In this document: positions 19,106 to 28,663 of the stretch, piece after piece | Position numbering within the stretch: the first letter of the stretch is position 1 | Layout of the letters: every line of letters begins with the position of its first letter | Source: Qipengyuania sp. YIM B01966 | GTDB lineage: Bacteria > Pseudomonadota > Alphaproteobacteria > Sphingomonadales > Sphingomonadaceae | Length of the DNA stretch: 64,000 bases | NCBI RefSeq assembly: GCF_016461955.1 | Contig: NZ_JADMNM010000001.1 | Location: forward strand, 181,598-245,597 | Direction: 5' to 3' | Notes under the pieces: model-generated | Told to the model about the DNA's origin: nothing | Database searches by the model: none | What the model saw: the letters and a program-made list of their open reading frames with translations, nothing else | Made by a program: the position numbers and the translations under genes

Positions 19106-21181
19106 TTAGCCGCCGGCGTGGTAGAAATCATAGACCTTCTGCGCCACGCCCGCGCTGATACCCGGCGCGCGCTGCAAATCCTCGAGACTGGCCGCGCGCA
19201 CCCGCCCGGCCGTGCCGAAATGGAGCAGCAGCGCCCGCTTGCGCGACGGGCCGACGCCGGGGATTTCGTCGAGCGGGCTGGCAGTGATCGCCCGGCTGCG
19301 CTTCGCCCGGTGCGCGCCGATGGCGAAGCGGTGAACCTCGTCGCGCAGAGTTTGCAGATAGAACAGTAGCGGCGAGTTCACCGGCAGGGTCTTTTCCCGC
19401 CCGTCGGGGAAATGGAACACCTCGCGCCCTTCGCGCCCGTGATGCGGGCCTTTGGCGATGCCGATCACCGGCACGTCCTCGATCCCGAGTTCCTCCAGCA
19501 CGGCCATCACGCTGGAGACTTGCCCCTTGCCGCCGTCGATCAGCACCAGGTCAGGCCAGGTGGTCTCGTGGCCGGCGGGTTTGCTGGCCGAGGGCTGGGC
19601 TGTGCTTCGAGACGGTTCGGACTGTGTCCGCACCTCCTCAGGACGAACGGATGTTGTGTCACCCCGTTCGTCCTGAGGAGCGGGTGAAGCCGCAGGCTGA
19701 AGCCCCGTCTCGAAGGACGCCAACCCCCGGAACCGCCGGCCGATGACCTCGCGCATCATGGCGAAATCGTCGTTGGTCTGCGCCGAGCGGATGTTGAACT
19801 TGCGATACTGGCCTTTCACGAACCCGGCGGCGTCGGCCACCACCATCGCGCCCAGCGCCTTGTCGCCCTGAATATGGCTGTTGTCGTAAATCTCGATCCG
19901 GCCGGGCGGTTCGTCGAGTTCGAGGAAATCGGCGAGTTCGCGCATCCGGGCGGCCTTGGTGCCGGTTTCGGCCAATCGCCGGTCGAGCGCGTCGGCGGCG
20001 TTGCGCTGCGCCTGTTGCATCAGCCGTCGCCGGTCGCCGCGCTGGGGGACCGAAATCTCGACGCGGTGACCGGATGCTTCGCCAAGTGCCTCGGCCAGCA
20101 CCGCGGCCTCGGGCAATTCCCGATCGACCAGAATGGTCCGCGGCGGCGGCACCTCTTCGTAGAATTGCGCCAATACGTCCGTCATTACCTCGTCCTCGCC
20201 CACCTCGGCGGTGTGGCGGGGGAAAAAAGCACGGTGGCCCCAATTCTGTCCGCCGCGGACGAAGAAGGCCTGGATACCCATCTGCCCGCCCTTGGCGGCG
20301 AGCGCGAAGATATCGGCATCGCCAACCGCCGCCGCGTTGATCGCCTGGCTGCCCTGGATGAAGGTCGCCGCGCGCAGCCGGTCGCGCAGCAGCGCTGCGC
20401 GTTCGAAATCGAGATCGGCTGCCGCTTCGGCCATCTGTCGTTCCATCCGCGCCTGCACTGCACCCGACTTGCCGCCGAGAAATTCCTTGGCCTCGCGCAC
20501 GAGTTCGGCATAGCCTGCCTGATCGATCCGCCCGACGCAGGGTGCGGAGCAGCGCTTGATCTGGTAGAGCAGGCAGGGCCGGTCGCGGCGGGCGAAGAAG
20601 CTGTCGGTGCAGCTTCTCAGCAGGAACAGCTTTTGCAGCGCATTGATGGTCGTATTGACTGATCCGGCGCTGGCGAACGGCCCGTAATAATTGCCTTTCG
20701 CCCGCCGCGCGCCGCGATGTTTCGTCAACCGCGGAAAGCTGTGATCGGCGCGGAGCAGAATGAACGGGAAGCTCTTATCGTCGCGCAAAAGCACGTTGTA
20801 AGGCGGGCGAAACCGCTTGATCAGCTGGGCTTCGAGTAGCAGCGCCTCGGCTTCCGAATTGGTGGTGACAATTTCCATCGCGCGGGTCTGGCTGACCATG
20901 CGCCGCAGCCGGTTGGAAAGGTTCGTGACCTGCGTGTAATTGGCGACGCGGTTCTTCAGCGCGCGCGCCTTGCCAACATAGAGCACATCGCCCTTGGCAT
21001 CGACCATCCGGTAGACGCCGGGCTTGGGCTTCAGCGTCCGCACCGTCTCCCGGATCGCGGCCACGCCGGCCTCGATATCGGGCTGCGAGCCCTTGACGGT
21101 GGCAGCAGCCTGCGTCTCGTCGAACCGCGCCTTGCCGCGCGGATCGTGCGGCGTGCCGGCAGAGGAAGGGATGCGAACCAT
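19106..21181 (-). CDS. uvrC: Excinuclease ABC subunit C, with an in-frame palindromic insert
   Basis: UvrC makes both incisions in nucleotide excision repair. The product is 691 aa from the ATG at 21181 (MVRIPSSAG), longer than the usual 600-620. The GIY-YIG nuclease is near residues 65-140 ([26 protein letters not shown]). The UVR/UvrB-binding segment [14 protein letters not shown], the RNase H-like nuclease ([16 protein letters not shown] and [10 protein letters not shown]) and the C-terminal HhH pair ([16 protein letters not shown]) are all intact. Residues about 489-526 are encoded by a nested palindromic repeat (19605-19715) that reads through without a stop and lies between the two halves of the second nuclease domain. 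Confidence 0.95.
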   Translation of the reverse strand: MVRIPSSAGTPHDPRGKARFDETQAAATVKGSQPDIEAGVAAIRETVRTLKPKPGVYRMVDAKGDVLYVGKARALKNRVANYTQVTNLSNRLRRMVSQTRAMEIVTTNSEAEALLLEAQLIKRFRPPYNVLLRDDKSFPFILLRADHSFPRLTKHRGARRAKGNYYGPFASAGSVNTTINALQKLFLLRSCTDSFFARRDRPCLLYQIKRCSAPCVGRIDQAGYAELVREAKEFLGGKSGAVQARMERQMAEAAADLDFERAALLRDRLRAATFIQGSQAINAAAVGDADIFALAAKGGQMGIQAFFVRGGQNWGHRAFFPRHTAEVGEDEVMTDVLAQFYEEVPPPRTILVDRELPEAAVLAEALGEASGHRVEISVPQRGDRRRLMQQAQRNAADALDRRLAETGTKAARMRELADFLELDEPPGRIEIYDNSHIQGDKALGAMVVADAAGFVKGQYRKFNIRSAQTNDDFAMMREVIGRRFRGLASFETGLQPAASPAPQDERGDTTSVRPEEVRTQSEPSRSTAQPSASKPAGHETTWPDLVLIDGGKGQVSSVMAVLEELGIEDVPVIGIAKGPHHGREGREVFHFPDGREKTLPVNSPLLFYLQTLRDEVHRFAIGAHRAKRSRAITASPLDEIPGVGPSRKRALLLHFGTAGRVRAASLEDLQRAPGISAGVAQKVYDFYHAGG
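19605..19715. repeat. Nested palindromic repeat inserted in frame in uvrC
   Basis: The inner arms CTCCTCAGGACGAACGG (19634-19650) and CCGTTCGTCCTGAGGAG (19664-19680) form a perfect 17-bp inverted repeat around a 13-base loop. The outer arms CTTCGAGACGG (19605-19615) and CCGTCTCGAAG (19705-19715) form a perfect 11-bp one. The sequence resembles the TTCGTCCTGAG.../...CGAAGGACG intergenic palindromes common in sphingomonad genomes, here inside a coding region and translated. Confidence 0.8.
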
Positions 21182-21253
21182 GCGCGGCCACAGATAGGTG
21201 GCGCGGCGAAAAAGGGAAGTTGCCCGCGCGCGGCAATAGCATAGAGCGCGCGC

Positions 21254-22450
21254 ATGGACGGGCAGCATTTCGACGCGATCGTGCTGGGCGCCGGGGCGGC
21301 CGGCCTGATGTGCGCCGCGCGCGGCGGGCAGCGCGGCCTCAGCGTGCTGGTACTCGAAGGCGCGGCTGAACCGGGGCGCAAGATCCTGATTTCCGGCGGC
21401 GGGCGCTGCAATTTCACCAATCTCGGCGCCGGGCCAGCCAACTACCTGTCGGCCAATCCGCATTTCGCGAAGTCGGCGCTGGCCCGCTACACTCCGCGTG
21501 ATTTTCTGTCGCTGGTCGAGGCGCATGGCATCGCTTGGCACGAAAAGACGCTGGGCCAGCTATTCTGCGACGGCTCCGCGCGGCAAGTGGTCGCGATGCT
21601 GCTGGAAGAATGTGCGCGCGGCAATGTGACCCTCCGCTGCGGAGAGACGGTCCGCGCCGTCGATGCGGGCTATGCGGTGACGACCGACACCGGCCGTTAC
21701 ACCGCGCCGCAACTGGTCATCGCCACCGGCGGCCCATCGATCCCGAAGATGGGCGCGAGCGATTTCGCCTATCGCCTTGCACGCCAGTTCGGCCTCAAGA
21801 TCGCCGAGCCGCGTCCGGCGCTAGTCCCCCTGACACTGGGAGGCGAGGAACTGCTGTTTCGGGAATTGTCGGGCGTAGCCACCCCCGTGATCGCCCGAGC
21901 GACACGCGGCCCCGCTTTCCGCGAGGCGGCTTTGTTCACCCATCGCGGGCTCAGCGGGCCGGCAATCCTGCAAGTCTCGTCATTTTGGCGGCGGGGTGAA
22001 GCGGTCGTGCTCAACCTGCTCCCCGATGCCGCAGCAGGGTGGTTAGCGGGGGCCAAACGGCACACACCGCGCACAAACCTGCCCACCGCCTTGCGCGAAC
22101 ATCTGCCGCAGCGGCTGGCCGAGGCATTGGCGGCGCGGCTGGAGGCGGACGGGTTGCCCAACCGCGAGCTGGGCAACTGGCCCGACAAGGCGCTGGCAAC
22201 GGCCGAACTGCGCCTTGCCAGCTGGGCCTTCACACCCACTGGCAGCGAGGGCTTCGCCAAGGCCGAGGTGACCGCCGGCGGCATCGCCACTGACGACTTG
22301 TCGCAGCAGACGATGGAGGCGCGGCGTGTGCCCGGCCTGTATGCCATTGGCGAGGCAGTCGATGTGACCGGCTGGCTCGGCGGCTATAACTTCCAGTGGG
22401 CCTGGGCGAGCGCGGTCGCGGCCGGCGATGCGCTGCGCCGCGCGCCCTAG
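21254..22450 (+). CDS. HI0933/BaiN-like NAD(P)/FAD-dependent oxidoreductase
   Basis: The product is 398 aa. The N-terminal Rossmann motif AIVLGAGAAGLMCAARGGQRG binds FAD. GRKILISGGGRCNFTN is diagnostic of the HI0933/YhiN/BaiN flavoprotein family. The C-terminus has GEAVDVTGWLGGYNFQWAWASA, the second FAD contact. Family members reduce C=C bonds in some gut bacteria, but the role in environmental bacteria is unclear. Divergent from uvrC with 72 bases between starts; ends in a 4-base overlap with the convergent TonB receptor gene. Confidence 0.9.
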   Translation: MDGQHFDAIVLGAGAAGLMCAARGGQRGLSVLVLEGAAEPGRKILISGGGRCNFTNLGAGPANYLSANPHFAKSALARYTPRDFLSLVEAHGIAWHEKTLGQLFCDGSARQVVAMLLEECARGNVTLRCGETVRAVDAGYAVTTDTGRYTAPQLVIATGGPSIPKMGASDFAYRLARQFGLKIAEPRPALVPLTLGGEELLFRELSGVATPVIARATRGPAFREAALFTHRGLSGPAILQVSSFWRRGEAVVLNLLPDAAAGWLAGAKRHTPRTNLPTALREHLPQRLAEALAARLEADGLPNRELGNWPDKALATAELRLASWAFTPTGSEGFAKAEVTAGGIATDDLSQQTMEARRVPGLYAIGEAVDVTGWLGGYNFQWAWASAVAAGDALRRAP

Positions 22451-25428
22451 AACAGCTTACGCAATTCGAGCTCGATGAACCGCCCCCGCGGGTCGATCAG
22501 GCCGGGTTGATAGGATAGTGGGACCGTGCCACTCCCGTCGGTCACCCGCTGATAGCTGTCGAACAGATTATCGACCCGCAGCGACAGTCGTGTGCCCTTG
22601 AGCCAACCGGCCTCCTCGCCCACCAGCCAGCGTTGCTGTTCGAGATTGGCAAACAGGCGCAGGTTGATTGTCGCCAGCCCGCCAAAGCGCAGATCGCTCG
22701 ATCCGGGCAGCCCGCTGCCGCGCAGGCGCGTGGGCGAGGCATAGGCGCCCGACAGCCGCGCGCCGAGCCCGTCGCGGAACGCGCCGCCTTCCAGTTCGAC
22801 CCGGTGGCGCGAGACCCCGCCGCTGCCGACCGCATCGCCCGCCAGCAGATCGAGTTCGGGCAGACCAGGCGCAATCAGCACGCGGTTGCCCAGTTCGACC
22901 GTATGATAGAGCGAGACATTGAACCGCCCCTGCCCGTCACCAGGTCCGCCGAACATACCGCCCATCATCCCGCCGCGCGGGGCCCCGCTACCGCCTTGCG
23001 TCGGAGCTGGGGCGGGTGTCGGCACCGCCGCCATCCGCGCCGGGTCCGCCGCACAGACCCGTTCGCGTAGCGCCGCCAGACGGGCGGGATCCACTTGGCC
23101 ATCGGGCCCCTTGACCCGATCCGCCACCGCCGCCGGTAGCGAAGCGATATCGGGCACCCCGCCCTCGATTCCGCAGGCGAGTGTGCGGCGCAAGGCGGCA
23201 AAGGCGGCCGGATCGAAGGCGCGCGGCGCGCCGTCGCCGGTACAGAAACGCTGACGCAAGATGGCTACGCGCGCGGGGTCGATCTGCCCGTCCGCCCCCC
23301 GCAGGCGGGCCACCATCTCTTCGGGCACGCCGGTCAGATCGGGCATCTGCCCCTCTGGAGTGGCGCAGAAACGCGCGCGCAATTCGGCAAAGCGCACGGG
23401 GTCAAAGCGCATTCCGGCTCCCGGTGCCGCCACCGTCCCCGGTCCCGCTTGTTCTGGAGCGGGTGTGGCATTCGTCAGGCTGCCCGGCCCCCTTCCCTCG
23501 CCCCGCGCGGCCGACGGCGCGCTCGCCGTGCCAAACCGGCCGAACAGGTTGAAGCCATAGCGAAGGCGCGATGCGCGGCGCTCGGCAAAGGTTACTGGCC
23601 GGCGATCGAGCGCCAGCAAGGTGCCATCGCCTGCGCGCGTCACGCGGCCGGGAAACGCCGCCTCGATCGCAGGGGTCAGCACCGGGAAGCTCTCGGTCGT
23701 GTCGTCCGAGCTGTTGTGATAATATTCGACGATCACATTGGCCCGGTCGAACAGGTCGATATCGTAGCTGGCCGCGAGTTTCCAGTCGCGCTGGGTTTCG
23801 GCCAGCAGCGCCGGGTTGCCCCCGCTGGTGACGCTTGCAAGCACGGTTTCGCCGCGCACGAAATCGTAGAGCGGCAGGTTGAACTGGGTGATCGCCGGCG
23901 CGCCCAGATTGGTCAGGCTGGGCGCGATTTCACGCACACGATAGCTGGCCTGAAGCGAAAGCCGTTCGGCCGGGCGCCAGGTCAGCCCGCCATTCCAGCC
24001 GATCAGCGTGCCGAAATCCGAGAGGTTCTCGACCCCGCCGCCAAGGTCGAGCGATAGCTCGCCCAGCGCGCCGAGAAACCCTTCGCGCGCGCTCGCCAAC
24101 GGGATCGCCAGGTTGGCCGACCCCTCGACCCGCCGCCGGTCGAGCTTCGTTTCGCCGAGGCTGTTGCGGCTGTCGCGGCTGTTGATCCCGTTCAGCCGCA
24201 GCCCAGCCGCCAGCGTCAGGCCCATAGGGCCGGCAGGCAAGGTGAGCGGCTGGCCGACCAGCGTGGTGAGCGCGTCGACCGTATAGGTGCGGCTGCGCGC
24301 ATCGTCGTAACCGGCCGGCTCGAGCGCCGGCAGCGGGCCATCGATGGCCAGCAGGCCATTTGCTGCGGCAGCCACCAGCGCGCCACTATCGCGCCGCCGA
24401 TCGGAGCGCGTTTCAGACCAGCTCATTGCCGTATCGAGTGTGCTCGACAATTGCCATGTGCCCAGCCGCGTGTTGAGACCCGCACCGAAGGCGGCATTAT
24501 CCGTATTGGTCCGCCGCGCCAGCGGGTCGGTGTCGAGCGTGCGGAGCAGTGCGGCGCCGCCCGGCGCGGTCAGCACGATCTGCTCGAGACCCGAAAGGCC
24601 GCGGGTGACCTCGTGCGACAGGTTGCCGTTCAGAGTGAGCTGGCCGCCCATGCCCTCGTCGCCGAGCCCTTGGGTAACCGTCAGATTGCCTTCGACCTGC
24701 TCGCTACGCGAGATCAGCGTGCGATATTCTGCCGTGTCTGGCGAATCGGGCAGCGCAGGCGCGCGCGGGGCCGGCTGGATAATCGCGCGCTCCGCCTCCG
24801 TCAGCGGCGAGGTGCGGGCGTATTCCAGCGCCGCATTGAACCGGCGGGGTCCGGCAATTCGCAGCAGCGACGCCTCGGCCTCAAGCGCGGAATAGCCGCC
24901 ACCTGTCGGCATCCCGACATCGAGTTCCAATTCGCGGCTGGCGAAATTGTCCTTGAGGATGATGTTCACCACCCGCGCATCGGGCGGATAGCCGAACCGC
25001 ACCGCGACCTCTTCGGGGAGCACTTCGACCTTGCGGATCGCCTCGGGCGGGAAACGTCCCATCTCGCGGAAATTTGCGATCCGCTGGCCATTCAGCAGGA
25101 TCACCGGCCGCCCGCCGCGCCCTCGGCCCGACCCGGTCTGCGGGGTGAGCTGGGCCAGCAGATCGGCAATGGAGGTCGCCCCGTAAGCGGCAATGTCGCG
25201 CTCTTCCAGCTCCACAATCGGGGGGACATTGGTATCGACCTCACCGCGCAGCCGGGTGGCAGTGACGACGATTTCGGCGCCATCCTCATCCCCGCTTTCC
25301 GCATTCTCGCCAGCTGGTGCGGTATTGGCCGCACCCTCTTGCGCGCGGGCCGCGCCGACTGGCAGCAATGCACAGGCAAGCGCGGCGGCGGAAATGCCGT
25401 GGAACCGGGAATAAGCAGCGAAACGCAA
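22447..25428 (-). CDS. TonB-dependent outer-membrane receptor with cysteine-repeat loop module
   Basis: The product is 993 aa from a TTG start at 25428, chosen because AGGAAG sits 6 bases upstream and the next residues form a signal peptide ending AARAQE. No in-frame ATG gives a signal peptide; the nearest is at 25602. The plug domain is about residues 50-170 (EIVVTATR, then GRPVILLNGQRIANF and FPPEAIRKVEVLPEEVAVRFGY). The C-terminal barrel ends in Phe, as expected. Residues about 673-793 contain four FDPxxxAxLRxxxC-type repeats flanked by Gly/Pro-rich linkers, an insertion in a predicted extracellular loop. Substrate unknown; no transport partners adjacent. Confidence 0.9.
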   Translation of the reverse strand: MRFAAYSRFHGISAAALACALLPVGAARAQEGAANTAPAGENAESGDEDGAEIVVTATRLRGEVDTNVPPIVELEERDIAAYGATSIADLLAQLTPQTGSGRGRGGRPVILLNGQRIANFREMGRFPPEAIRKVEVLPEEVAVRFGYPPDARVVNIILKDNFASRELELDVGMPTGGGYSALEAEASLLRIAGPRRFNAALEYARTSPLTEAERAIIQPAPRAPALPDSPDTAEYRTLISRSEQVEGNLTVTQGLGDEGMGGQLTLNGNLSHEVTRGLSGLEQIVLTAPGGAALLRTLDTDPLARRTNTDNAAFGAGLNTRLGTWQLSSTLDTAMSWSETRSDRRRDSGALVAAAANGLLAIDGPLPALEPAGYDDARSRTYTVDALTTLVGQPLTLPAGPMGLTLAAGLRLNGINSRDSRNSLGETKLDRRRVEGSANLAIPLASAREGFLGALGELSLDLGGGVENLSDFGTLIGWNGGLTWRPAERLSLQASYRVREIAPSLTNLGAPAITQFNLPLYDFVRGETVLASVTSGGNPALLAETQRDWKLAASYDIDLFDRANVIVEYYHNSSDDTTESFPVLTPAIEAAFPGRVTRAGDGTLLALDRRPVTFAERRASRLRYGFNLFGRFGTASAPSAARGEGRGPGSLTNATPAPEQAGPGTVAAPGAGMRFDPVRFAELRARFCATPEGQMPDLTGVPEEMVARLRGADGQIDPARVAILRQRFCTGDGAPRAFDPAAFAALRRTLACGIEGGVPDIASLPAAVADRVKGPDGQVDPARLAALRERVCAADPARMAAVPTPAPAPTQGGSGAPRGGMMGGMFGGPGDGQGRFNVSLYHTVELGNRVLIAPGLPELDLLAGDAVGSGGVSRHRVELEGGAFRDGLGARLSGAYASPTRLRGSGLPGSSDLRFGGLATINLRLFANLEQQRWLVGEEAGWLKGTRLSLRVDNLFDSYQRVTDGSGTVPLSYQPGLIDPRGRFIELELRKLF

Positions 25429-25512
25429 CGTAAACTTCCTTCTGGCCAGCCCGCTTCGGGTCGCAGGCGTTATCGCCCCCCAAACGCATAACCAACGCAC
25501 AGGGGCGCGTGT

Positions 25513-25546
25513 GTCGCCGCGTCTCTCGGGGGGCGGACGCGGCGAC
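25513..25546. repeat. Perfect 11-bp inverted repeat upstream of infA
   Basis: GTCGCCGCGTC (25513-25523) and GACGCGGCGAC (25536-25546) with a 12-base loop lie 70 bases before infA, in the gap shared with the divergent TonB receptor. It would form a strong RNA hairpin on either strand; no clear T run follows, so terminator function is uncertain. Confidence 0.5.
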
Positions 25547-25562
25547 GCTTCCCTTTTGGCCG

Positions 25563-25576
25563 CCTTACGCGTAAGG
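25563..25576. promoter_or_regulatory. 14-bp perfect palindrome before infA
   Basis: CCTTACGCGTAAGG is a perfect palindrome 41 bases upstream of the infA ATG, at a position where an operator or core-promoter element would sit. No regulator is identified. Confidence 0.35.
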
Positions 25577-25616
25577 GCCCGCCCATGTTCGACGAACGAC
25601 ACGGAAAATTCGCCTG

Positions 25617-25862
25617 ATGGCCAAGGAAGAACTCCTCGAAATGCGCGGCAAGGTGGTGGAACTGCTGCCTAACGCCATGTTCCGGGTAGAGCTTGAAAAC
25701 GGCCATGAAGTGCTCGGCCACACGGCGGGCAAGATGCGCAAGAACCGCATTCGCGTGCTGGTGGGCGACGAGGTATTGTGCGAATTGACGCCATACGACC
25801 TCACCAAGGCGCGCATTACCTATCGCTTCATGCCGGGCCGCGGCGGTCCCGGCCCGCAATAA
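25617..25862 (+). CDS. infA: Translation initiation factor IF-1
   Basis: The product is 81 aa, an S1-like OB fold that binds the ribosomal A site during initiation. The sequence is highly conserved ([38 protein letters not shown]). It has a short Gly/Pro extension ([10 protein letters not shown]) after the usual end near RITYRF. First gene of a run infA-maf-RNase-yacG. Confidence 0.97.
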   Translation: MAKEELLEMRGKVVELLPNAMFRVELENGHEVLGHTAGKMRKNRIRVLVGDEVLCELTPYDLTKARITYRFMPGRGGPGPQ

Positions 25863-25882
25863 TCCGGCCGGTTTACCGGGCG

Positions 25883-26461
25883 GTGACCGAACCCGTGCTC
25901 GTCCTCGCCTCGGCCAGCCCGCGGCGGCGCGAATTACTCGGCCGGCTCGGTATCGCACCGTCAGCCGTGGTGGCGGCCGATATTGACGAGACCCCGAGAA
26001 GGGACGAGCTGCCGCGCCCCTATGCACTGCGTATGGCGCGGGAGAAGGCACGTGACGCCGCGGCGCCGGAGGGCGCGCACGTGCTGGCGGGCGATACGGT
26101 GGTGGCGCTGGGACGGCGCATCCTGCCCAAGGCCGAGGATGAGGCAACCGCCCGTCGCTGCCTGGTGCTGCTGTCCGGCCGCCGGCACAGCGTGCTGTCC
26201 GCCATCGCGCTGCGGGCGCCTGACGGCACTATGCGCGAGCGGCTGAGCACCACCGTGGTCCGGTTCAAACGGCTGTCGGACGAGGAACTGGCGGCCTATC
26301 TCGCCAGCGGCGAATGGCACGGCAAGGCCGGCGGCTATGCCATCCAGGGCATGGCGGAGGCCCTGGTCGTGTCGCTATCGGGCAGCCATTCGGGGGTGGT
26401 CGGTTTGCCGCTCTATGAGACCCGAACGCTGCTGAAAGCGGCCGGCTTTGCCCTTGGCTGA
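25883..26461 (+). CDS. maf: Maf family nucleotide pyrophosphatase
   Basis: The product is 192 aa from a GTG start (MTEPVLVLASASPRR). Maf proteins hydrolyse non-canonical or canonical nucleoside triphosphates and are linked to septum control. Motifs: LASASPRRRELLGRLG at the N-terminus, DIDETPRRDELP, VLAGDTVVALGRRILPK (catalytic Asp in GDT) and EWHGKAGGYAIQG. The start follows infA by 20 bases, and the stop overlaps the next gene. Confidence 0.93.
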   Translation: MTEPVLVLASASPRRRELLGRLGIAPSAVVAADIDETPRRDELPRPYALRMAREKARDAAAPEGAHVLAGDTVVALGRRILPKAEDEATARRCLVLLSGRRHSVLSAIALRAPDGTMRERLSTTVVRFKRLSDEELAAYLASGEWHGKAGGYAIQGMAEALVVSLSGSHSGVVGLPLYETRTLLKAAGFALG

Positions 26462-27434
26462 GCGCGCCCCCGCCGATGGCTGGCTGGTCGAACAGGGCAT
26501 CGGCGAGGAACGCGCGCTGCTTTATCGCGCAGGCCACGCAGTCGCCACGCAGATACGCTGGCCGGGTGGGCTCGAACCGGGGCTGGTCGCGGACGCTATC
26601 CTGACGGAGCGAGCGCGGGGGGCGGCGCGCGGCGTGGCGCGGTTTGCCGACGGGTCCGAGGCGCTGGTCAGCCAGCTCCCGCGCGAGGCGAGCGAAGGTG
26701 CGCCGCTGCGCCTGCGGATCACGCGCGCCGCGATGGGCGAAATCGGCCGGACCAAGCGGGCCCAGGCGCGGCCCTGTGACGAGGTGGAGCGGCCAGCGCC
26801 GACCCTCGCCGAAAGCTTGCCCTCCGCCCGCTGCGTGCGCGGCTTTCCGGCGGGCGATTGGGAGGAAGCGCACGCATTGGCGACCAGCGGCATTGCCGTA
26901 TTCCCGGGCGGCACCCTGCATTTCGCGCCCACCCCTGCGATGACCGTTGTCGATGTGGACGGTCACTTGCCGCCCCGCGAACTGGCACTGGCGGCGGTGC
27001 CGGTGTTGGCTCGCGGCATCGGTCTGCTTGGTCTGGGCGGCAATATCGCGGTGGATTTCCCGACGCTTGCGGCAAAAACCGACCGCAAGCTGCTCGATAC
27101 CGCGCTGGATCAAGCGATGACCGACATTGACCATGAACGCACCGCGATGAACGGGTTCGGATTGGTGCAGATCGTTCGGCGTTCACAGCGCCCCTCTCTG
27201 CTGCATCTTGTGCAGCTCTACCCGTCCGGCGCCGCGGCGCGCCTGTTGCTGCGCCAGGCCGAGCGGCTGGATGGGCATGGTGCGATTGCGATCGACGCGC
27301 ATCCGGACATTGCCGCGCGGTTGACCGGCGACTGGCTGGCCGAGTTGCGACGCCGCACCGGCCGGGCCGTCATGCTGCGTCCCGACCCGGCCCTTGCGCC
27401 TGGCGCCGGCCATGCCCAGATTGTCGCCCCATGA
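26448..27434 (+). CDS. Short ribonuclease E/G-like protein
   Basis: The product is 328 aa, probably starting at the TTG at 26448 (26454 is an alternative). The N-terminal S1-like part is followed by a reduced RNase E/G catalytic core. The two catalytic Asp motifs are recognisable as MTVVDVDGHLP and LGGNIAVDFPTL. The family's Zn-link cysteines (CPxC) and C-terminal scaffold are missing, so it is about a third of full RNase E size. It sits between maf and yacG in a coupled run, overlapping both. Activity is likely but unproven; a dedicated RNase E elsewhere is expected. Confidence 0.78.
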   Translation: MPLAERAPADGWLVEQGIGEERALLYRAGHAVATQIRWPGGLEPGLVADAILTERARGAARGVARFADGSEALVSQLPREASEGAPLRLRITRAAMGEIGRTKRAQARPCDEVERPAPTLAESLPSARCVRGFPAGDWEEAHALATSGIAVFPGGTLHFAPTPAMTVVDVDGHLPPRELALAAVPVLARGIGLLGLGGNIAVDFPTLAAKTDRKLLDTALDQAMTDIDHERTAMNGFGLVQIVRRSQRPSLLHLVQLYPSGAAARLLLRQAERLDGHGAIAIDAHPDIAARLTGDWLAELRRRTGRAVMLRPDPALAPGAGHAQIVAP

Positions 27435-27604
27435 GCCAGCGCCCCTGCCCGATCTGCAAGAAGCCGCGTAGCGCCGAGTATGCACCCTTCTGTTCCCCGC
27501 GCTGCCGCGACCGCGATCTCGCGCAATGGTTCAACGATGGTTATGCGGTCCCCGGCCGCCCGGCCCAGACGGAAGACCTCGCCGCGACCCCGCATGAGGA
27601 ATAG
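27431..27604 (+). CDS. yacG: DNA gyrase inhibitor YacG (zinc-binding)
   Basis: The product is 57 aa. It has the YacG zinc site: CPICKK near the N-terminus and CSPRCRDRDLAQW further on, four Cys. YacG binds GyrB and blocks DNA binding by gyrase. The start overlaps the RNase-like gene by 4 bases. The C-terminal Glu-rich tail is normal for the family. Confidence 0.92.
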   Translation: MSQRPCPICKKPRSAEYAPFCSPRCRDRDLAQWFNDGYAVPGRPAQTEDLAATPHEE

Positions 27605-27692
27605 ACGCAATCCCCCTTGCCAAGCTGCGGTGCCTTCGCCATAGGCGCGCACTCAATCGCTTGGCGGTGCCCGATGCTCCGCGGCCGGCGAT

Positions 27693-27768
27693 GCCCAAGT
27701 AGCTCAGTTGGTAGAGCATACGACTGAAAATCGTAGTGTCGGTGGTTCGATCCCGCCCTTGGGCACCA
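27693..27768 (+). tRNA. tRNA-Phe (GAA)
   Basis: This is a 76-base cloverleaf. Acceptor arm GCCCAAG pairs with CTTGGGC and the CCA end is encoded. The D-loop is GCTCAGTTGGTAGAGC; anticodon stem TACGA/TCGTA encloses the loop CTGAAAA with anticodon GAA (27726-27728). GGTTCGATCC is the T-arm. It lies between yacG and purC. Confidence 0.97.
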
Positions 27769-27830
27769 CGCCTTCCCGCTTCCCCAGCCGGTCGGTGGCG
27801 TATGTCTCCCCGCAGTTTTAGGATGTGACT

Positions 27831-28625
27831 ATGTCCCGTCGTCGCCAAATCTACGAAGGCAAGGCCAAGATTCTTTACGAGGGTCCTGAGCCGGGCACGA
27901 TCATCCAGTATTTCAAGGATGATGCCACCGCCTTCAACGCGCAGAAGCGCGGCACCATCAACGGCAAGGGCGTAATCAATAACCGCATCAGCGAGTATGT
28001 GTTCACGCGCCTCAGCCATATCGGCATTCCGACGCATTTCATTCGCCGGCTCAATATGCGCGAGCAATTGGTCCGGCAGGTCGAGATCATCCCGATCGAG
28101 GTGGTGGTCCGCAATGTCGCTGCCGGCTCGATCTCGAAGCGCCTCGGCATCGAGGAAGGCGAGCCGCTGCCGCACACGCTGATCGAGTATTACTACAAGG
28201 ATGACGCGCTCGGCGACCCGCTGGTGGCCGAAGAGCACATCGCCTGCTTCAACTGGGCCAGCCACGAGGAGATGCATGACATTTCTGCGATGGCGATCCG
28301 GATCAACGATTTCCTCTGCGGGATGTTCGCCGCGATCGATATCCGGCTGGTCGATTTCAAGCTCGAATTCGGGCGCATCTGGGACGGCGATTTCAGCCGC
28401 GTGATCCTGGCCGACGAAATCAGCCCCGATGGCTGCCGGCTGTGGGACATGGCGACCGGCGAGAAGCTCGACAAGGACCGCTTCCGCCGCGATCTCGGCG
28501 GCGAGGAAGAGGCCTATCAAGAGGTCGCGAGGCGGCTCGGCCTGCTGAACGAGGATAATGGCGCGGGCGAGGTGCTCGACCTGTCGCTTCATCGCGGTAA
28601 GTTGCGGACAAAGCCCCGCAAATAG
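27831..28625 (+). CDS. purC: Phosphoribosylaminoimidazole-succinocarboxamide synthase
   Basis: The product is 264 aa (ATG 27831; a GTG two codons upstream is unlikely). It condenses CAIR with aspartate in purine synthesis. Motifs: [15 protein letters not shown] (ATP lid), [48 protein letters not shown] and [14 protein letters not shown]. Separated from purS/purQ by the M16 peptidase gene. Confidence 0.97.
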   Translation: MSRRRQIYEGKAKILYEGPEPGTIIQYFKDDATAFNAQKRGTINGKGVINNRISEYVFTRLSHIGIPTHFIRRLNMREQLVRQVEIIPIEVVVRNVAAGSISKRLGIEEGEPLPHTLIEYYYKDDALGDPLVAEEHIACFNWASHEEMHDISAMAIRINDFLCGMFAAIDIRLVDFKLEFGRIWDGDFSRVILADEISPDGCRLWDMATGEKLDKDRFRRDLGGEEEAYQEVARRLGLLNEDNGAGEVLDLSLHRGKLRTKPRK

Positions 28626-28663
28626 GATAGGCGGCCCCCTGTTTTCACGAAAGGGACGCCCTT

